Of a stretch of DNA of 64,000 nt, positions 16,917 through 25,414 are shown piece by piece. Each line of letters begins with the position of its first letter. The first letter of the stretch is position 1. The notes beneath the pieces are model-generated. The model had not been told where the DNA came from and did no database searches. It saw only the letters and a program-made list of their open reading frames with translations. The DNA comes from WLND01 sp040398845 (GTDB taxonomy: Bacteria; Actinomycetota; Actinomycetes; S36-B12): positions 1-64,000 of the forward strand of contig JBBATH010000002.1 in NCBI GenBank assembly GCA_040398845.1, written 5' to 3'. Position numbers and translations under genes: made by a program.

Positions 16917-19324
16917 GACGTCTCTCCTTCGTGCTGTTGGACGCTGATGAGCCCCACAGCATCGCCTATCCGGGCCCCGAGATCCCGATAGATCGAGCAG
17001 CCGAGCGAGTTCATCGGGAGCACCACGACCTTGTCCATCACCTCGGCCACCTGCACGGGAAGCACGACCGATCCGCCCGGGCCAATGACGCGCACCTGCG
17101 AGGGATGGCCCAGCGATGCTGCTGTCCGCGCCGACACCGACGCGCCCACCTGCCGAGCCGTGGCCGCAAGGAAGGGCTCGCCCTCCTGCATGACACCGGC
17201 GTCAATAAGCGCTCGCCACGACCCGAGTGCGAACTGGTGATCCCCCATCATGGAGACGCCCGGAGCGCGATCGGGAACAGGCCCCCGGGTTCCTGCCCAA
17301 GGGCCCAGGCCGGCCCGCTCACGTCGGATGCTTGCGACATCATGCGGCCCGAGGCGCCGTTCCATCGTCGTCGCGATCATCCCGAGCACCATCGCATCAC
17401 TTTGGGCCAGTGAATCCCGGAAGACCTGGCCGAAGGGGCGGGGCCTGCCCTCCCAGTCCACGAAGGTTCCGGACTTCTCGGTGACGACGGCGACTGGGAG
17501 CACGACATCGGCCTGCGCGGTGACAGCCGAGTGGTGGTGCTCGAGGGACACGAGGAAGCCGACACCAGCGAATGCTGCTGCGGCGAGTCCATGGTCGGGG
17601 TAGTCGCCAAGCTCGACCCCGCCTGCTATCAGGGCTCCCAGGACATCGTCACGTGCAGCCGAGAGCAAGTGCTCACCGGCAAGCCCGACACTGGTGGGGA
17701 GCTCACTTGCGTCCATCCCCCACGTTGACGCGACCTGCTCGCGGGCGGTCGGATCAAGGAGCTGGCGTCCGCCAGGGAGCAAGCCGGCAAGGGCTCCTGC
17801 ATCAAGCGCGCCCCGCTCCCCTGCCCGGCGCGGCACCCAGGCGAGCGATGCTCCGGTCTCGGCTGCCAACGCGGCCACCGCGGAGGGACCGCCGACAACT
17901 GCCGCGATGCGTTCCCCTACGAGGATGACGGCCCCCGGCTGTCCAAGGTCGTTCTTGACATCAGCGGGAAGTGTCGAAAGCGCCTGCGCCTCTGCGCCGG
18001 GCAGGGCCGCGACGAGCTCGCCCCGGACCTTGGCGAGCCCCTTGGTCGCCACGGCCCCGACGTTCACGATCCTCGTTCGCCCGATTCGGGCGGCCTTGCG
18101 AAGTCGCAGGAACACGATCGGGGACTCGTCCTCGGGCTCAAGCGCGACGGTCATGACGATGGGCGCCTGCTCAAGTGCCGCATAGGTGGTCGTCACCGGG
18201 GTGCCTGCGATGACGGCCGCAAGGAAGGCCGCCTCCTCGCTCGAACTCTCACGGACCCTGAAGTCGATGTTGTCACTTCCGAGCGCCACTCGAGCAAAAC
18301 GTGCGTAGGCATAGGCATCCTCGACGGTCGACCGGCCGCCGACGAGCACGCCGGTGGATGCGCCCGCCGCGGCAAGGCCTCGCGCAGCAGCATCGAGCGC
18401 CTCGGGCCAGGATGCCGTCCGGAGTTCGCCGTCCTCGCGAATCATTGGGGAGGTGATGCGGCCCTCTCGAAGGTACGGGAACGCGAACCTTCCCTTGTCG
18501 CAGTTCCACTCCTCGTTGACCTCAGGGTCATCCCAAGCCAGCCGGCGGGTGACCGTGCCCCTGCGGTAGTCGGTGCGAAGGGAGCAGCCGGACGCGCAAT
18601 GCTCGCAGGTGGTGGGGACTGAAACGAGGTCGAATGGCCTGGCTCGGAAGCGGTACGCGGCGCTCGTGAGGGCCCCGACCGGGCATATCTGCACAGTGTT
18701 GCCGGAAAAATACGAGTCGAAGGGCTGATCAGCGGCGGTGCCGACCTGCTGCTTGGCTCCACGCTCCAGCAGCTCCAGCATCGGATCGCCAGCAATCTGG
18801 TCAGCGAAACGCGTGCAGCGGGCACACGATACACAGCGCTCCCGGTCGAGGAGAATCTCGGCGCTCACGTTGATCGGCTTGTCAAACACCCGCTTCTCAC
18901 CATCGAAACGGGTCTCAGGACGGCCGACCGACATCGCCTGGTTCTGCAGGGGGCACTCGCCACCCTTGTCGCAGACCGGACAGTCAAGGGGATGGTTGAG
19001 GAGGAGGAATTCAAGCACGCCCTCCTGAGCCTCCCGCGACACAGGCGAGGACATTTGAGTTCGAATGTGCATTCCATCGCTGACGACCTGAGCACATGCT
19101 GGTTGCGGCTTCGGCATGCCCTCAACCTCGATGAGGCAAGCACGGCAGGCCGCAACGGGGTCAAGGAGGGGGTGGTCACAGAACCTGGGGATCTCAACGC
19201 CGAGGAGTTCTGCCGCCCGGATGGCCAAGGTGCCCTTGGGCACCTCGATGGTCACACCATCGACGGTCACGCCCACCATTTCGACTGCAGCGAGGTCGGA
19301 TCCAGCATTGCTCGTCATCGTCAT
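16913..19324 (-). CDS. nuoG: NADH-quinone oxidoreductase subunit G
   Basis: An 803-residue iron-sulphur subunit. Domains in order: a [2Fe-2S] ferredoxin fold (FCDHPLLDPVAACRAC), the His-Cys3 segment (NHPLDCPVCDKGGECPLQ), a [4Fe-4S] pair (CVSCARCTRF and ICPVGALT), an extra N7-type cluster site (CEHCASGCS, later EWNCDKGRF), and a long molybdopterin-oxidoreductase-like domain without an expected cofactor. N7 retention is typical of actinobacterial NuoG. The ATG overlaps the nuoF stop as ATGA. Confidence 0.95.
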   Translation of the reverse strand: MTMTSNAGSDLAAVEMVGVTVDGVTIEVPKGTLAIRAAELLGVEIPRFCDHPLLDPVAACRACLIEVEGMPKPQPACAQVVSDGMHIRTQMSSPVSREAQEGVLEFLLLNHPLDCPVCDKGGECPLQNQAMSVGRPETRFDGEKRVFDKPINVSAEILLDRERCVSCARCTRFADQIAGDPMLELLERGAKQQVGTAADQPFDSYFSGNTVQICPVGALTSAAYRFRARPFDLVSVPTTCEHCASGCSLRTDYRRGTVTRRLAWDDPEVNEEWNCDKGRFAFPYLREGRITSPMIREDGELRTASWPEALDAAARGLAAAGASTGVLVGGRSTVEDAYAYARFARVALGSDNIDFRVRESSSEEAAFLAAVIAGTPVTTTYAALEQAPIVMTVALEPEDESPIVFLRLRKAARIGRTRIVNVGAVATKGLAKVRGELVAALPGAEAQALSTLPADVKNDLGQPGAVILVGERIAAVVGGPSAVAALAAETGASLAWVPRRAGERGALDAGALAGLLPGGRQLLDPTAREQVASTWGMDASELPTSVGLAGEHLLSAARDDVLGALIAGGVELGDYPDHGLAAAAFAGVGFLVSLEHHHSAVTAQADVVLPVAVVTEKSGTFVDWEGRPRPFGQVFRDSLAQSDAMVLGMIATTMERRLGPHDVASIRRERAGLGPWAGTRGPVPDRAPGVSMMGDHQFALGSWRALIDAGVMQEGEPFLAATARQVGASVSARTAASLGHPSQVRVIGPGGSVVLPVQVAEVMDKVVVLPMNSLGCSIYRDLGARIGDAVGLISVQQHEGETS

Positions 19325-20622
19325 CGAGTTGCCCCTGCGAAGAGATATGACGCGACCGGATCGAATTGCTCGTCAGCCGAGGTATGGGTCGCGGCGATGA
19401 ATTCATCGCGGAAATACTTCAGAGCCGCGGGGTACGGAGTGGCGGCAGCATCGCCGAGGGCACAGAACGATCGTCCGGCGATCTGCGTGCAGACATGGGC
19501 GATCTTCTCGACATCGGCCTCGTGCCCATGACCGTGCTCAAAGCGCTCGAGCATCCCGGTGATCCAGTAGGTACCCTCGCGGCACGGAGTGCACTTGCCG
19601 CATGACTCGTGCTTGTAGAACTCCAGCCAGCGGGTCACCGCCTTCACCACGCTCACCGTCTCGTCGAAGACCATCGGCGTGCCTGTTCCGAGCATCGTGC
19701 CGGCGCCCGCCATGTCCTCGTAGGTGAGTGGGAGGTCGAGGTGCTCCTCAACGAGCATCGGGACGGACGAGCCCCCAGGGACCCAGAACTTCAGCTTGCG
19801 GCCATCACGCATGCCGCCCGCGTAGTCGAGCAACTCACGCATGGTGATGCCGAGCGGTGCCTCGAAGATCCCGGGGCGATTCACGTGTCCAGAGACCGCG
19901 AACACCTTGAAACCAGGTGACTTCTCCGTGCCGAACTGGCGCAGCCAAGCCGCCCCTCGCTCGATGATGTACGGGATATTCGCGATCGTCTCGACGTTGT
20001 TGATGACGGTCGGCGACGCATAAAGCCCGGCAACTGCGGGGAATGGCGGCTTCAGTCGCGGCTGACCGCGGTAGCCCTCGAGCGAGTCGAGGAGCGCTGT
20101 CTCCTCGCCGCAAATGTAGGCGCCAGCCCCAGCATGGACGACGATGTCGAGCGAAAAATCGGTGCCGAGAATGTTGTTGCCAATGAACCCAGCCGCGCGC
20201 GCCTGCTCAACTGCATTCGCAACCTTACGAACGGCGTTCGGGACCTCACCGCGAATATAGATGAACGCGTGGCTCGCTCGAATCGCGTAGCTGGCGATGA
20301 TGACGCCCTCGACGAGCGCGTGCGGATTGGCCATCATGATGGGGATGTCCTTGCAGGCGCCCGGCTCGGACTCATCGGCGTTCACGACGAGGTAGTGCGG
20401 CTTGCCATCATTCTGAGGAACGAAACCCCACTTCATCCCGGTCGGGAAGCCGGCGCCGCCTCGTCCACGCAACCCGGAGTCCTTAACCACCTGGATGATC
20501 GCGTCAGGATCCTGCTTCAGCGCCGACGCGAGGGCGCCATAGCCGCCGAATCGGCGATATCCCTCAAGGGTGTAGAGGTCAGGGGAATCCCAGTGCTCAG
20601 TGATGACCGGGGTCAGTGTCAT
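19321..20622 (-). CDS. nuoF: NADH-quinone oxidoreductase subunit F
   Basis: A 433-residue flavoprotein that oxidises NADH. It has the NADH-binding glycine loop GLRGRGGAGFPTG, the FMN site around NADESEPGACKDI and the N3 cluster motif ESCGKCTPCREG. The ATG at 20622 follows the nuoE stop by four bases with GAGGG upstream; the longer frame inside nuoE was rejected. A tail of about 35 residues extends past the cluster domain. Confidence 0.95.
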   Translation of the reverse strand: MTLTPVITEHWDSPDLYTLEGYRRFGGYGALASALKQDPDAIIQVVKDSGLRGRGGAGFPTGMKWGFVPQNDGKPHYLVVNADESEPGACKDIPIMMANPHALVEGVIIASYAIRASHAFIYIRGEVPNAVRKVANAVEQARAAGFIGNNILGTDFSLDIVVHAGAGAYICGEETALLDSLEGYRGQPRLKPPFPAVAGLYASPTVINNVETIANIPYIIERGAAWLRQFGTEKSPGFKVFAVSGHVNRPGIFEAPLGITMRELLDYAGGMRDGRKLKFWVPGGSSVPMLVEEHLDLPLTYEDMAGAGTMLGTGTPMVFDETVSVVKAVTRWLEFYKHESCGKCTPCREGTYWITGMLERFEHGHGHEADVEKIAHVCTQIAGRSFCALGDAAATPYPAALKYFRDEFIAATHTSADEQFDPVASYLFAGATR

Positions 20623-20626
20623 GGGA

Positions 20627-21304
20627 TCAGCCCTCCGTCGTGCTTGCTGCAGCAGTGGTCGTAGGAACAAGCGGCGCAGTCATGCCGCGCTCCTTGGCGA
20701 TGCGCAGACCGGCGAGCATCTTTTCGTCGACGCTCACGCCCTCGTCTGCACGTCCGTCGTTCGGGAAGGCCAAGGTGCGCTCGGTCGCAGCGAAGTCGCG
20801 GATCGCGGGACCTCGAGTGGATTGGACGACCTCGCCGCGCGCCAGTCGGTCGATGACATCGATTGCCGAGTCCGGGGTTACGTCATCCATAAACTCCCAG
20901 TCGACAGTCATGACGGGCGCATGCGTGCAGGCCGCTTGGCATTCGATGCGCTCGAGCCAGAAGTTGGAGTCCTCGCTCGGCGAGTCATGGGTGGTGCCGA
21001 GGCGCTCTGCTAGCGCGGCATAGACGGCATCCCCGCCGAGCAGCCCGCACAGCGTGTTGATGCACACCCCGATGTGATGCTGGCCGACTTTCTGACGCTT
21101 GTACATCGTGTAGAAGGTTGACACGGCGGTCACCTCGGCCGACGTGATGCTGAGCACCTCGGCACAGGCGTTGATGCCGTCGATCGTGACGTCGCCTTCC
21201 TCGCTCTGCACCAAGTGCAACATCGGGAGGAGGGCGGAACGCGACTGCGGATACAGCGCGGCCAATTGCCGCATCTCACCGCGCACCACTTCACTGATGG
21301 TCAT
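20627..21304 (-). CDS. nuoE: NADH-quinone oxidoreductase subunit E
   Basis: A 225-residue thioredoxin-fold subunit with the N1a [2Fe-2S] ligands in CINTLC and CQAAC. The N-terminal part is helical, as in the family, and a C-terminal extension rich in Ala and Thr follows. The start was moved inward to the ATG at 21304, 34 bp after the nuoD stop, where GAGAGGAAAC provides a ribosome site. Confidence 0.94.
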   Translation of the reverse strand: MTISEVVRGEMRQLAALYPQSRSALLPMLHLVQSEEGDVTIDGINACAEVLSITSAEVTAVSTFYTMYKRQKVGQHHIGVCINTLCGLLGGDAVYAALAERLGTTHDSPSEDSNFWLERIECQAACTHAPVMTVDWEFMDDVTPDSAIDVIDRLARGEVVQSTRGPAIRDFAATERTLAFPNDGRADEGVSVDEKMLAGLRIAKERGMTAPLVPTTTAAASTTEG

Positions 21305-21338
21305 GTTCTCTCGGTTTCCTCTCGTCTGTGCTGACCGG

Positions 21339-22715
21339 CTAGCGGTCAACACCGCCCATCACGGGATCGATGCTGGCAACGGCTCCGATGATGTCGGCGA
21401 CCTGGCCGCCCTCACCCATCGCCGCGACCGCCTGCAGGTTGGTGAATGACGGATCGCGGAAGTGCACGCGATACGGACGGGTGCCACCTGAGCTCACGAC
21501 GTGGCAGCCGAGCTCACCCCGAGGGGACTCGATCGCAACATGCGCCTGCCCAGGTTCGACCTTGAACCCCTCTGTGACGAGCTTGAAGTGGTGGATAAGC
21601 GCCTCCATCGACTCCGACATGATCTCCTTGATGTGCTCCGCAGAGTTGCCCTGGCCGTCACTGCCGACGGAGAGCTTCGAAGGCCAAGCGATCTTCTTGT
21701 CGGCGACCATGACCGGACCAGGCTTGAGCCGGTCGAGTGCCTGCTCGACGATGCGCAGTGACTGCTCCATCTCGTTCACGCGGATGAGGAAGCGACCGTA
21801 GACGTCACATGTTGTCTCGGTCACGACCTCGAAGTCGTAATTCTCATACCCGCAGTACGGCTGCGACTTGCGCAAATCGTGGGGCAGGCCAGTCGAGCGC
21901 AGCACCGGGCCGGTGATACCCAGAGCCATGCAGCCAGTGAGGTCAAGATAGCCAATGCCAACCGTGCGACCCATCCAGATGCTGTTATCTACGAGCAGGT
22001 TCGTGGTGTCCTTGAGCCGCTTACGCAGGAGCTTGACGGTGTCGCGGATCTTCTCCTCCGCACCGTCCGGAAGGTCCTGGGCCACTCCCCCGGGCCTGAT
22101 GTATGCGTTGTTCATGCGGAGCCCGGTGACCATCTCGAAGATATCGAGGATGAGTTCGCGGTCGCGGAAGCCGTAGATCATGGCCGACAGGGCGCCAAGC
22201 TCCATGCCGCCCGTCGCGAGGGCGACGAGGTGCGATGAGACCCGATTGAGTTCCATCATCATGACCCGGATAGTGCTCGCCCGCTCCGGGATGTCGTCAG
22301 TGATGCCCAGGAGTTTTTCGACAGCGAGACAATATGCGGCCTCGTTGAACAAGGGGGCGAGGTAGTCCATGCGGGTGACGAAGGTGACGCCCTGCACCCA
22401 GGATCGGAACTCCATGTTCTTCTCGATGCCCGTGTGGAGGTATCCGATGCCACATCGGGCCTCTGTCACGGTCTCGCCGTCAAGTTCGAGGATGAGCCGG
22501 AGCACGCCGTGCGTCGACGGATGCTGCGGACCCATGTTTACGACGATGCGTTCCTTCTCGCCGTCAGGTGCAGCGGTGATGGTGTCCCAGTCGCCGCCTG
22601 AGACGTTGAAGATACGTCCCTCGGTCGTGTCGTATCCGGGTGCAAACGCATCTTCTGCTCCTGGGTCAGTTGATCCAGGGACTGAGCTTGCGTAGGTCAC
22701 GTTGTCGGTGGGCAT
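21339..22715 (-). CDS. nuoD: NADH-quinone oxidoreductase subunit D
   Basis: A 458-residue 49-kDa subunit, related to the large subunit of NiFe hydrogenases, which lines the quinone site with NuoB. The motif NMGPQHPSTHGVLRL and the RPGGVAQDLP segment are diagnostic. The N-terminus carries about 55 extra polar residues, common in actinobacteria. Its ATG shares one base with the nuoC stop (TGATG). Confidence 0.95.
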   Translation of the reverse strand: MPTDNVTYASSVPGSTDPGAEDAFAPGYDTTEGRIFNVSGGDWDTITAAPDGEKERIVVNMGPQHPSTHGVLRLILELDGETVTEARCGIGYLHTGIEKNMEFRSWVQGVTFVTRMDYLAPLFNEAAYCLAVEKLLGITDDIPERASTIRVMMMELNRVSSHLVALATGGMELGALSAMIYGFRDRELILDIFEMVTGLRMNNAYIRPGGVAQDLPDGAEEKIRDTVKLLRKRLKDTTNLLVDNSIWMGRTVGIGYLDLTGCMALGITGPVLRSTGLPHDLRKSQPYCGYENYDFEVVTETTCDVYGRFLIRVNEMEQSLRIVEQALDRLKPGPVMVADKKIAWPSKLSVGSDGQGNSAEHIKEIMSESMEALIHHFKLVTEGFKVEPGQAHVAIESPRGELGCHVVSSGGTRPYRVHFRDPSFTNLQAVAAMGEGGQVADIIGAVASIDPVMGGVDR

Positions 22716-23425
22716 CAGTTGTACGACCTCCGCTGATCCGGTGGGGGAATCGTGGCGCCCTTGTACTCGACAGGGATTCCGCCGAGGGGGTAGTCCTTGC
22801 GCTGCGGATGCCCGGGCCAGTCATCGGGCATGGCAATGCGGGTAAGCGCCGGGTGGCCGTCGAACACGATCCCGAAGAAATCCCAAGTCTCACGCTCATG
22901 CCAGTCGCAGGTCGGGTAGACGCCGACGATTGACGGGATATGGGGGTCGGCGTCTGAAGCGGTCACCTCGACCCTGATGCGTCGGTTGTGGGTGATCGAG
23001 AGGAAGTGGTATACGGCATGGAGCTCGCGCCCAGCATCACTCGGGTAATGGACGCCACTCACGCCGCTGCACATCTCGAAGCGCAGCCCCGGCTCGTCGC
23101 GCAGAACCCGGACGAAGGCCACGAGGTGCTCGCGCCGGACGAAGAAGGTGATCTCTCCCCGGTCGACGACTATCTTCTCGGTGGCCGACGCGAATGGCAG
23201 GCCCTGATCGGCGAGCGAGAGCTCGATCTCCTCGGCCACCTCGTCAAACCAGCCGCCGAACGGAGCCTGCGAGGCTCCCGGCATGACGCGGGGATCGACG
23301 AGCCCGCCGAAACCGCTCGTGTCGCCAGAGCCCTTCACTCCGAAGGCGCCGTCGCGGGCATCGAGAAGTTCGAGGTTCGTCACTCCCCGTGGAATGACCG
23401 GAAGCGGCGCGTTCACGTCGGTCAT
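22715..23425 (-). CDS. nuoC: NADH-quinone oxidoreductase subunit C
   Basis: A 236-residue 30-kDa subunit with the signature DWHERETWDFFGIVF and the C-terminal motif HPQRKDYPLGG. An N-terminal extension of about 60 residues precedes the conserved core. The ATG overlaps the nuoB stop as ATGA. Confidence 0.95.
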   Translation of the reverse strand: MTDVNAPLPVIPRGVTNLELLDARDGAFGVKGSGDTSGFGGLVDPRVMPGASQAPFGGWFDEVAEEIELSLADQGLPFASATEKIVVDRGEITFFVRREHLVAFVRVLRDEPGLRFEMCSGVSGVHYPSDAGRELHAVYHFLSITHNRRIRVEVTASDADPHIPSIVGVYPTCDWHERETWDFFGIVFDGHPALTRIAMPDDWPGHPQRKDYPLGGIPVEYKGATIPPPDQRRSYN

Positions 23426-23976
23426 AAGAGTAGGCCACGCATCTCGATGGTTGGCGCTGCTGTCAATGCCTCAGCTTCAAGCGCAATGATCTCTTGCTTG
23501 CGGTGCGGTCCGAGTTTCGTGTCTTGAATCTGATCGTGCAGTTTCAAGATGGCATCGATGAGCATCTCGGGCCTCGGCGGGCAACCCGGCAGGTAAATGT
23601 CGACGGGAACGACGTGGTCGACACCCTGAACGATCGCGTAGTTGTTGAACATTCCGCCGCTGGAGGCGCACACCCCCATGGCAAGAACCCATTTGGGGCC
23701 GGGCATCTGGTCGTAGATCTGACGGAGCACCGGCGCCATCTTCTGGCTCACCCTGCCAGCGACAATCATGAGATCGGCCTGACGCGGCGAAGCCCGAAAG
23801 ACCTCCATCCCAAAGCGCGCGAGGTCGTAGCGCGCGCCGCCGGTGGTCATCATCTCGATTGCGCAGCAGGCCAGCCCAAAGGTCGCGGGCCACAGCGAGC
23901 CCTTGCGCGCATATCCGGCAAACTTTTCCACCGTGGTGAGCAGGACACCGGATGGCAGACTCTCTTCAAGTCCCAT
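23422..23976 (-). CDS. nuoB: NADH-quinone oxidoreductase subunit B
   Basis: A 184-residue subunit carrying cluster N2. Ligands are the cysteine pair in GLACCAIEMM, Cys in VCASSGGMF and Cys in LPGCPPRPEML. The start at 23976 gives the family N-terminus (MGLEESLPSGVLL) and is 11 bp after the nuoA stop; the longer frame overlaps nuoA and was rejected. Confidence 0.95.
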   Translation of the reverse strand: MGLEESLPSGVLLTTVEKFAGYARKGSLWPATFGLACCAIEMMTTGGARYDLARFGMEVFRASPRQADLMIVAGRVSQKMAPVLRQIYDQMPGPKWVLAMGVCASSGGMFNNYAIVQGVDHVVPVDIYLPGCPPRPEMLIDAILKLHDQIQDTKLGPHRKQEIIALEAEALTAAPTIEMRGLLL

Positions 23977-23987
23977 GTTGTGATACC

Positions 23988-24347
23988 TCAATCCCACTCG
24001 AGGCCGCGGCGACGCCATACATAGGCGTAGACGACCAGAACCGTCACGATGAAAAGAACCATTTCAATGAGTCCGAAGAGCGCGAGTCGGTCAAAGGCGA
24101 CAGCCCACGGGTACAGGAACACGATCTCAATGTCGAAGATGATGTACAGCATTGCGGTGAGGTAGTACTTCACCGGGAAGCGACCACCGCCGACCGGCTG
24201 CGGAGTCGGCTCAATGCCGCACTCATACGAGTCAACCCTGGCCCGGTTGTAGCGCTTGGGCCCGGTGATCGAGGCCGTGACCACGGAGAATGCCGCGAAT
24301 CCGAAGGCCAGTAGGCCAAGAATCAGGATGGGCGCGTAGACGTTCAC
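23988..24347 (-). CDS. nuoA: NADH-quinone oxidoreductase subunit A
   Basis: A 119-residue subunit with three transmembrane helices and the loop SYECGIEP that contains the conserved cysteine. It opens the 14-gene operon nuoA-N with a GTG start and AGGAG upstream. About 100 bp further upstream is a near-perfect Rex operator, which suggests redox control of the whole operon. Confidence 0.94.
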   Translation of the reverse strand: MNVYAPILILGLLAFGFAAFSVVTASITGPKRYNRARVDSYECGIEPTPQPVGGGRFPVKYYLTAMLYIIFDIEIVFLYPWAVAFDRLALFGLIEMVLFIVTVLVVYAYVWRRRGLEWD

Positions 24348-24449
24348 CGCTCCTGGTCTCCTTCGGTCAGATGTTCGTGCTGTCTAGGACGGGCGTGCTG
24401 GTGTGCGATGACCACGTGGACACGATTACTGAGGTGCCGGATTGTGCCG

Positions 24450-24467
24450 TTGTGAATGGCTTCACGA
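24450..24467. promoter_or_regulatory. probable Rex operator upstream of nuoA
   Basis: TTGTGAA-TGGC-TTCACGA matches the Rex consensus TTGTGAAnnnnTTCACAA at 13 of 14 fixed positions. It lies 103 bp upstream of the nuoA start. In Streptomyces the NADH/NAD-sensing repressor Rex controls the nuo operon through such sites. The rest of the 284-bp menG-nuoA gap holds repeat copy A and no clear sigma-70 hexamers. Confidence 0.7.
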
Positions 24468-24543
24468 CCGTGCAAAGCATAGTCCGCCCGCTGGCCCGTA
24501 GGCACCCGGCCCACCACCCCCAACGATTAAGTAGGGCACCCTC

Positions 24544-24627
24544 CCCACCCCCGTCGTTTCATCCAGCATCCGGTCGAACTGGCCAAAAATCTGGTCAGAT
24601 GATCATGAAATTGGTGATGTCATCCCG
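24544..24627 (+). repeat. dispersed ~75-bp repeat, copy A
   Basis: A diverged copy of the repeat also found at 34938, 36075 (inverted) and 57232. It begins with a C-rich run, then GTCGTTTCATCC, ATCCGG, CTGGCC-AAAAAT-CTGGTCAG and ends with GATGTCATCC. It lies directly downstream of the menG stop codon and upstream of the nuoA control region. Confidence 0.7.
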
Positions 24628-24631
24628 ACGG

Positions 24632-25351
24632 TTACGGCGGGCCACTCGATCGTTTGACGACCGGGTTCGTTGCCCGGTGCAGTGCCACGATGCCAGCGGT
24701 GAGATTGCGCCACTGGACCTTGCCCCAGCCCGCCGACGCGATATCTGCAGCGAGATGCTCCTGATCGGGCCATGCCCTGATGGATTCAGCGAGATATACA
24801 TACGCATCCGGGTTTGTCGCCACCTTTCGTGCCACCGCAGGCAGCGCCTTCATCAGGTATTCGGTGTACACCGTTCGAAAGGCCGGCAGCGTTGGCTGCG
24901 AGAACTCGCACACGACGAGCCTGCCACCTGGTCGCACCACCCGACGCAGTTCAGCCAGCCCCACTGCTCGATCATGGATGTTTCGTAAGCCAAACGAGAT
25001 CGTGGCCGCATCGAATGCACCCGTCTTGAATGGCAGGTGCATGCCATCTCCAGCGACGAATGGTAGACGCGGTTGGCGGCGGCGTCCGACCTGAAGCATC
25101 CCGAGCGAGAAGTCGGTCGGCACCACGGTCGCGCCCGCCTGAGCGAACGGCACACTTGAGGTTCCCGTTCCCGCGGCGAGGTCCAAGATGAACTGACCCG
25201 GCTTCGGATCGACCGCTTCCACGACCGCACGGCGCCAGACGCGCGTGCGCCCGAGCGCTAGGACATCATTCGTTATGTCGTAGCGTTCAGCGACGTCATC
25301 GAACATTGCCGCCACCTCGGCGGGGGCCTTTGACAGGTCAGCGCGCGTCAT
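24632..25351 (-). CDS. menG: demethylmenaquinone methyltransferase
   Basis: A 239-residue class I SAM methyltransferase of the UbiE/MenG family, which makes the last step to menaquinone. The SAM site DLAAGTGTSSVPFA and the family signatures FDDVAERYDITND and GLRNIHDRAVGL are present. The start was set at ATG 25351; the frame continues far upstream only as antisense to menF. It is divergent from menF with a 63-bp gap. Confidence 0.92.
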   Translation of the reverse strand: MTRADLSKAPAEVAAMFDDVAERYDITNDVLALGRTRVWRRAVVEAVDPKPGQFILDLAAGTGTSSVPFAQAGATVVPTDFSLGMLQVGRRRQPRLPFVAGDGMHLPFKTGAFDAATISFGLRNIHDRAVGLAELRRVVRPGGRLVVCEFSQPTLPAFRTVYTEYLMKALPAVARKVATNPDAYVYLAESIRAWPDQEHLAADIASAGWGKVQWRNLTAGIVALHRATNPVVKRSSGPP

Positions 25352-25414
25352 ACGTGCATCCTTGCATCCCTCTGCTTCGTCCGCCCACGGCGAGAACCCC
25401 GGCCACCGTCCAAC

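Noticed and set aside
24348..24480. A sigma-70 promoter for nuoA
   Set aside because: TTGCAC and TTCACA candidates exist, but no -10 hexamer at correct spacing could be defended; only the Rex site is reported.
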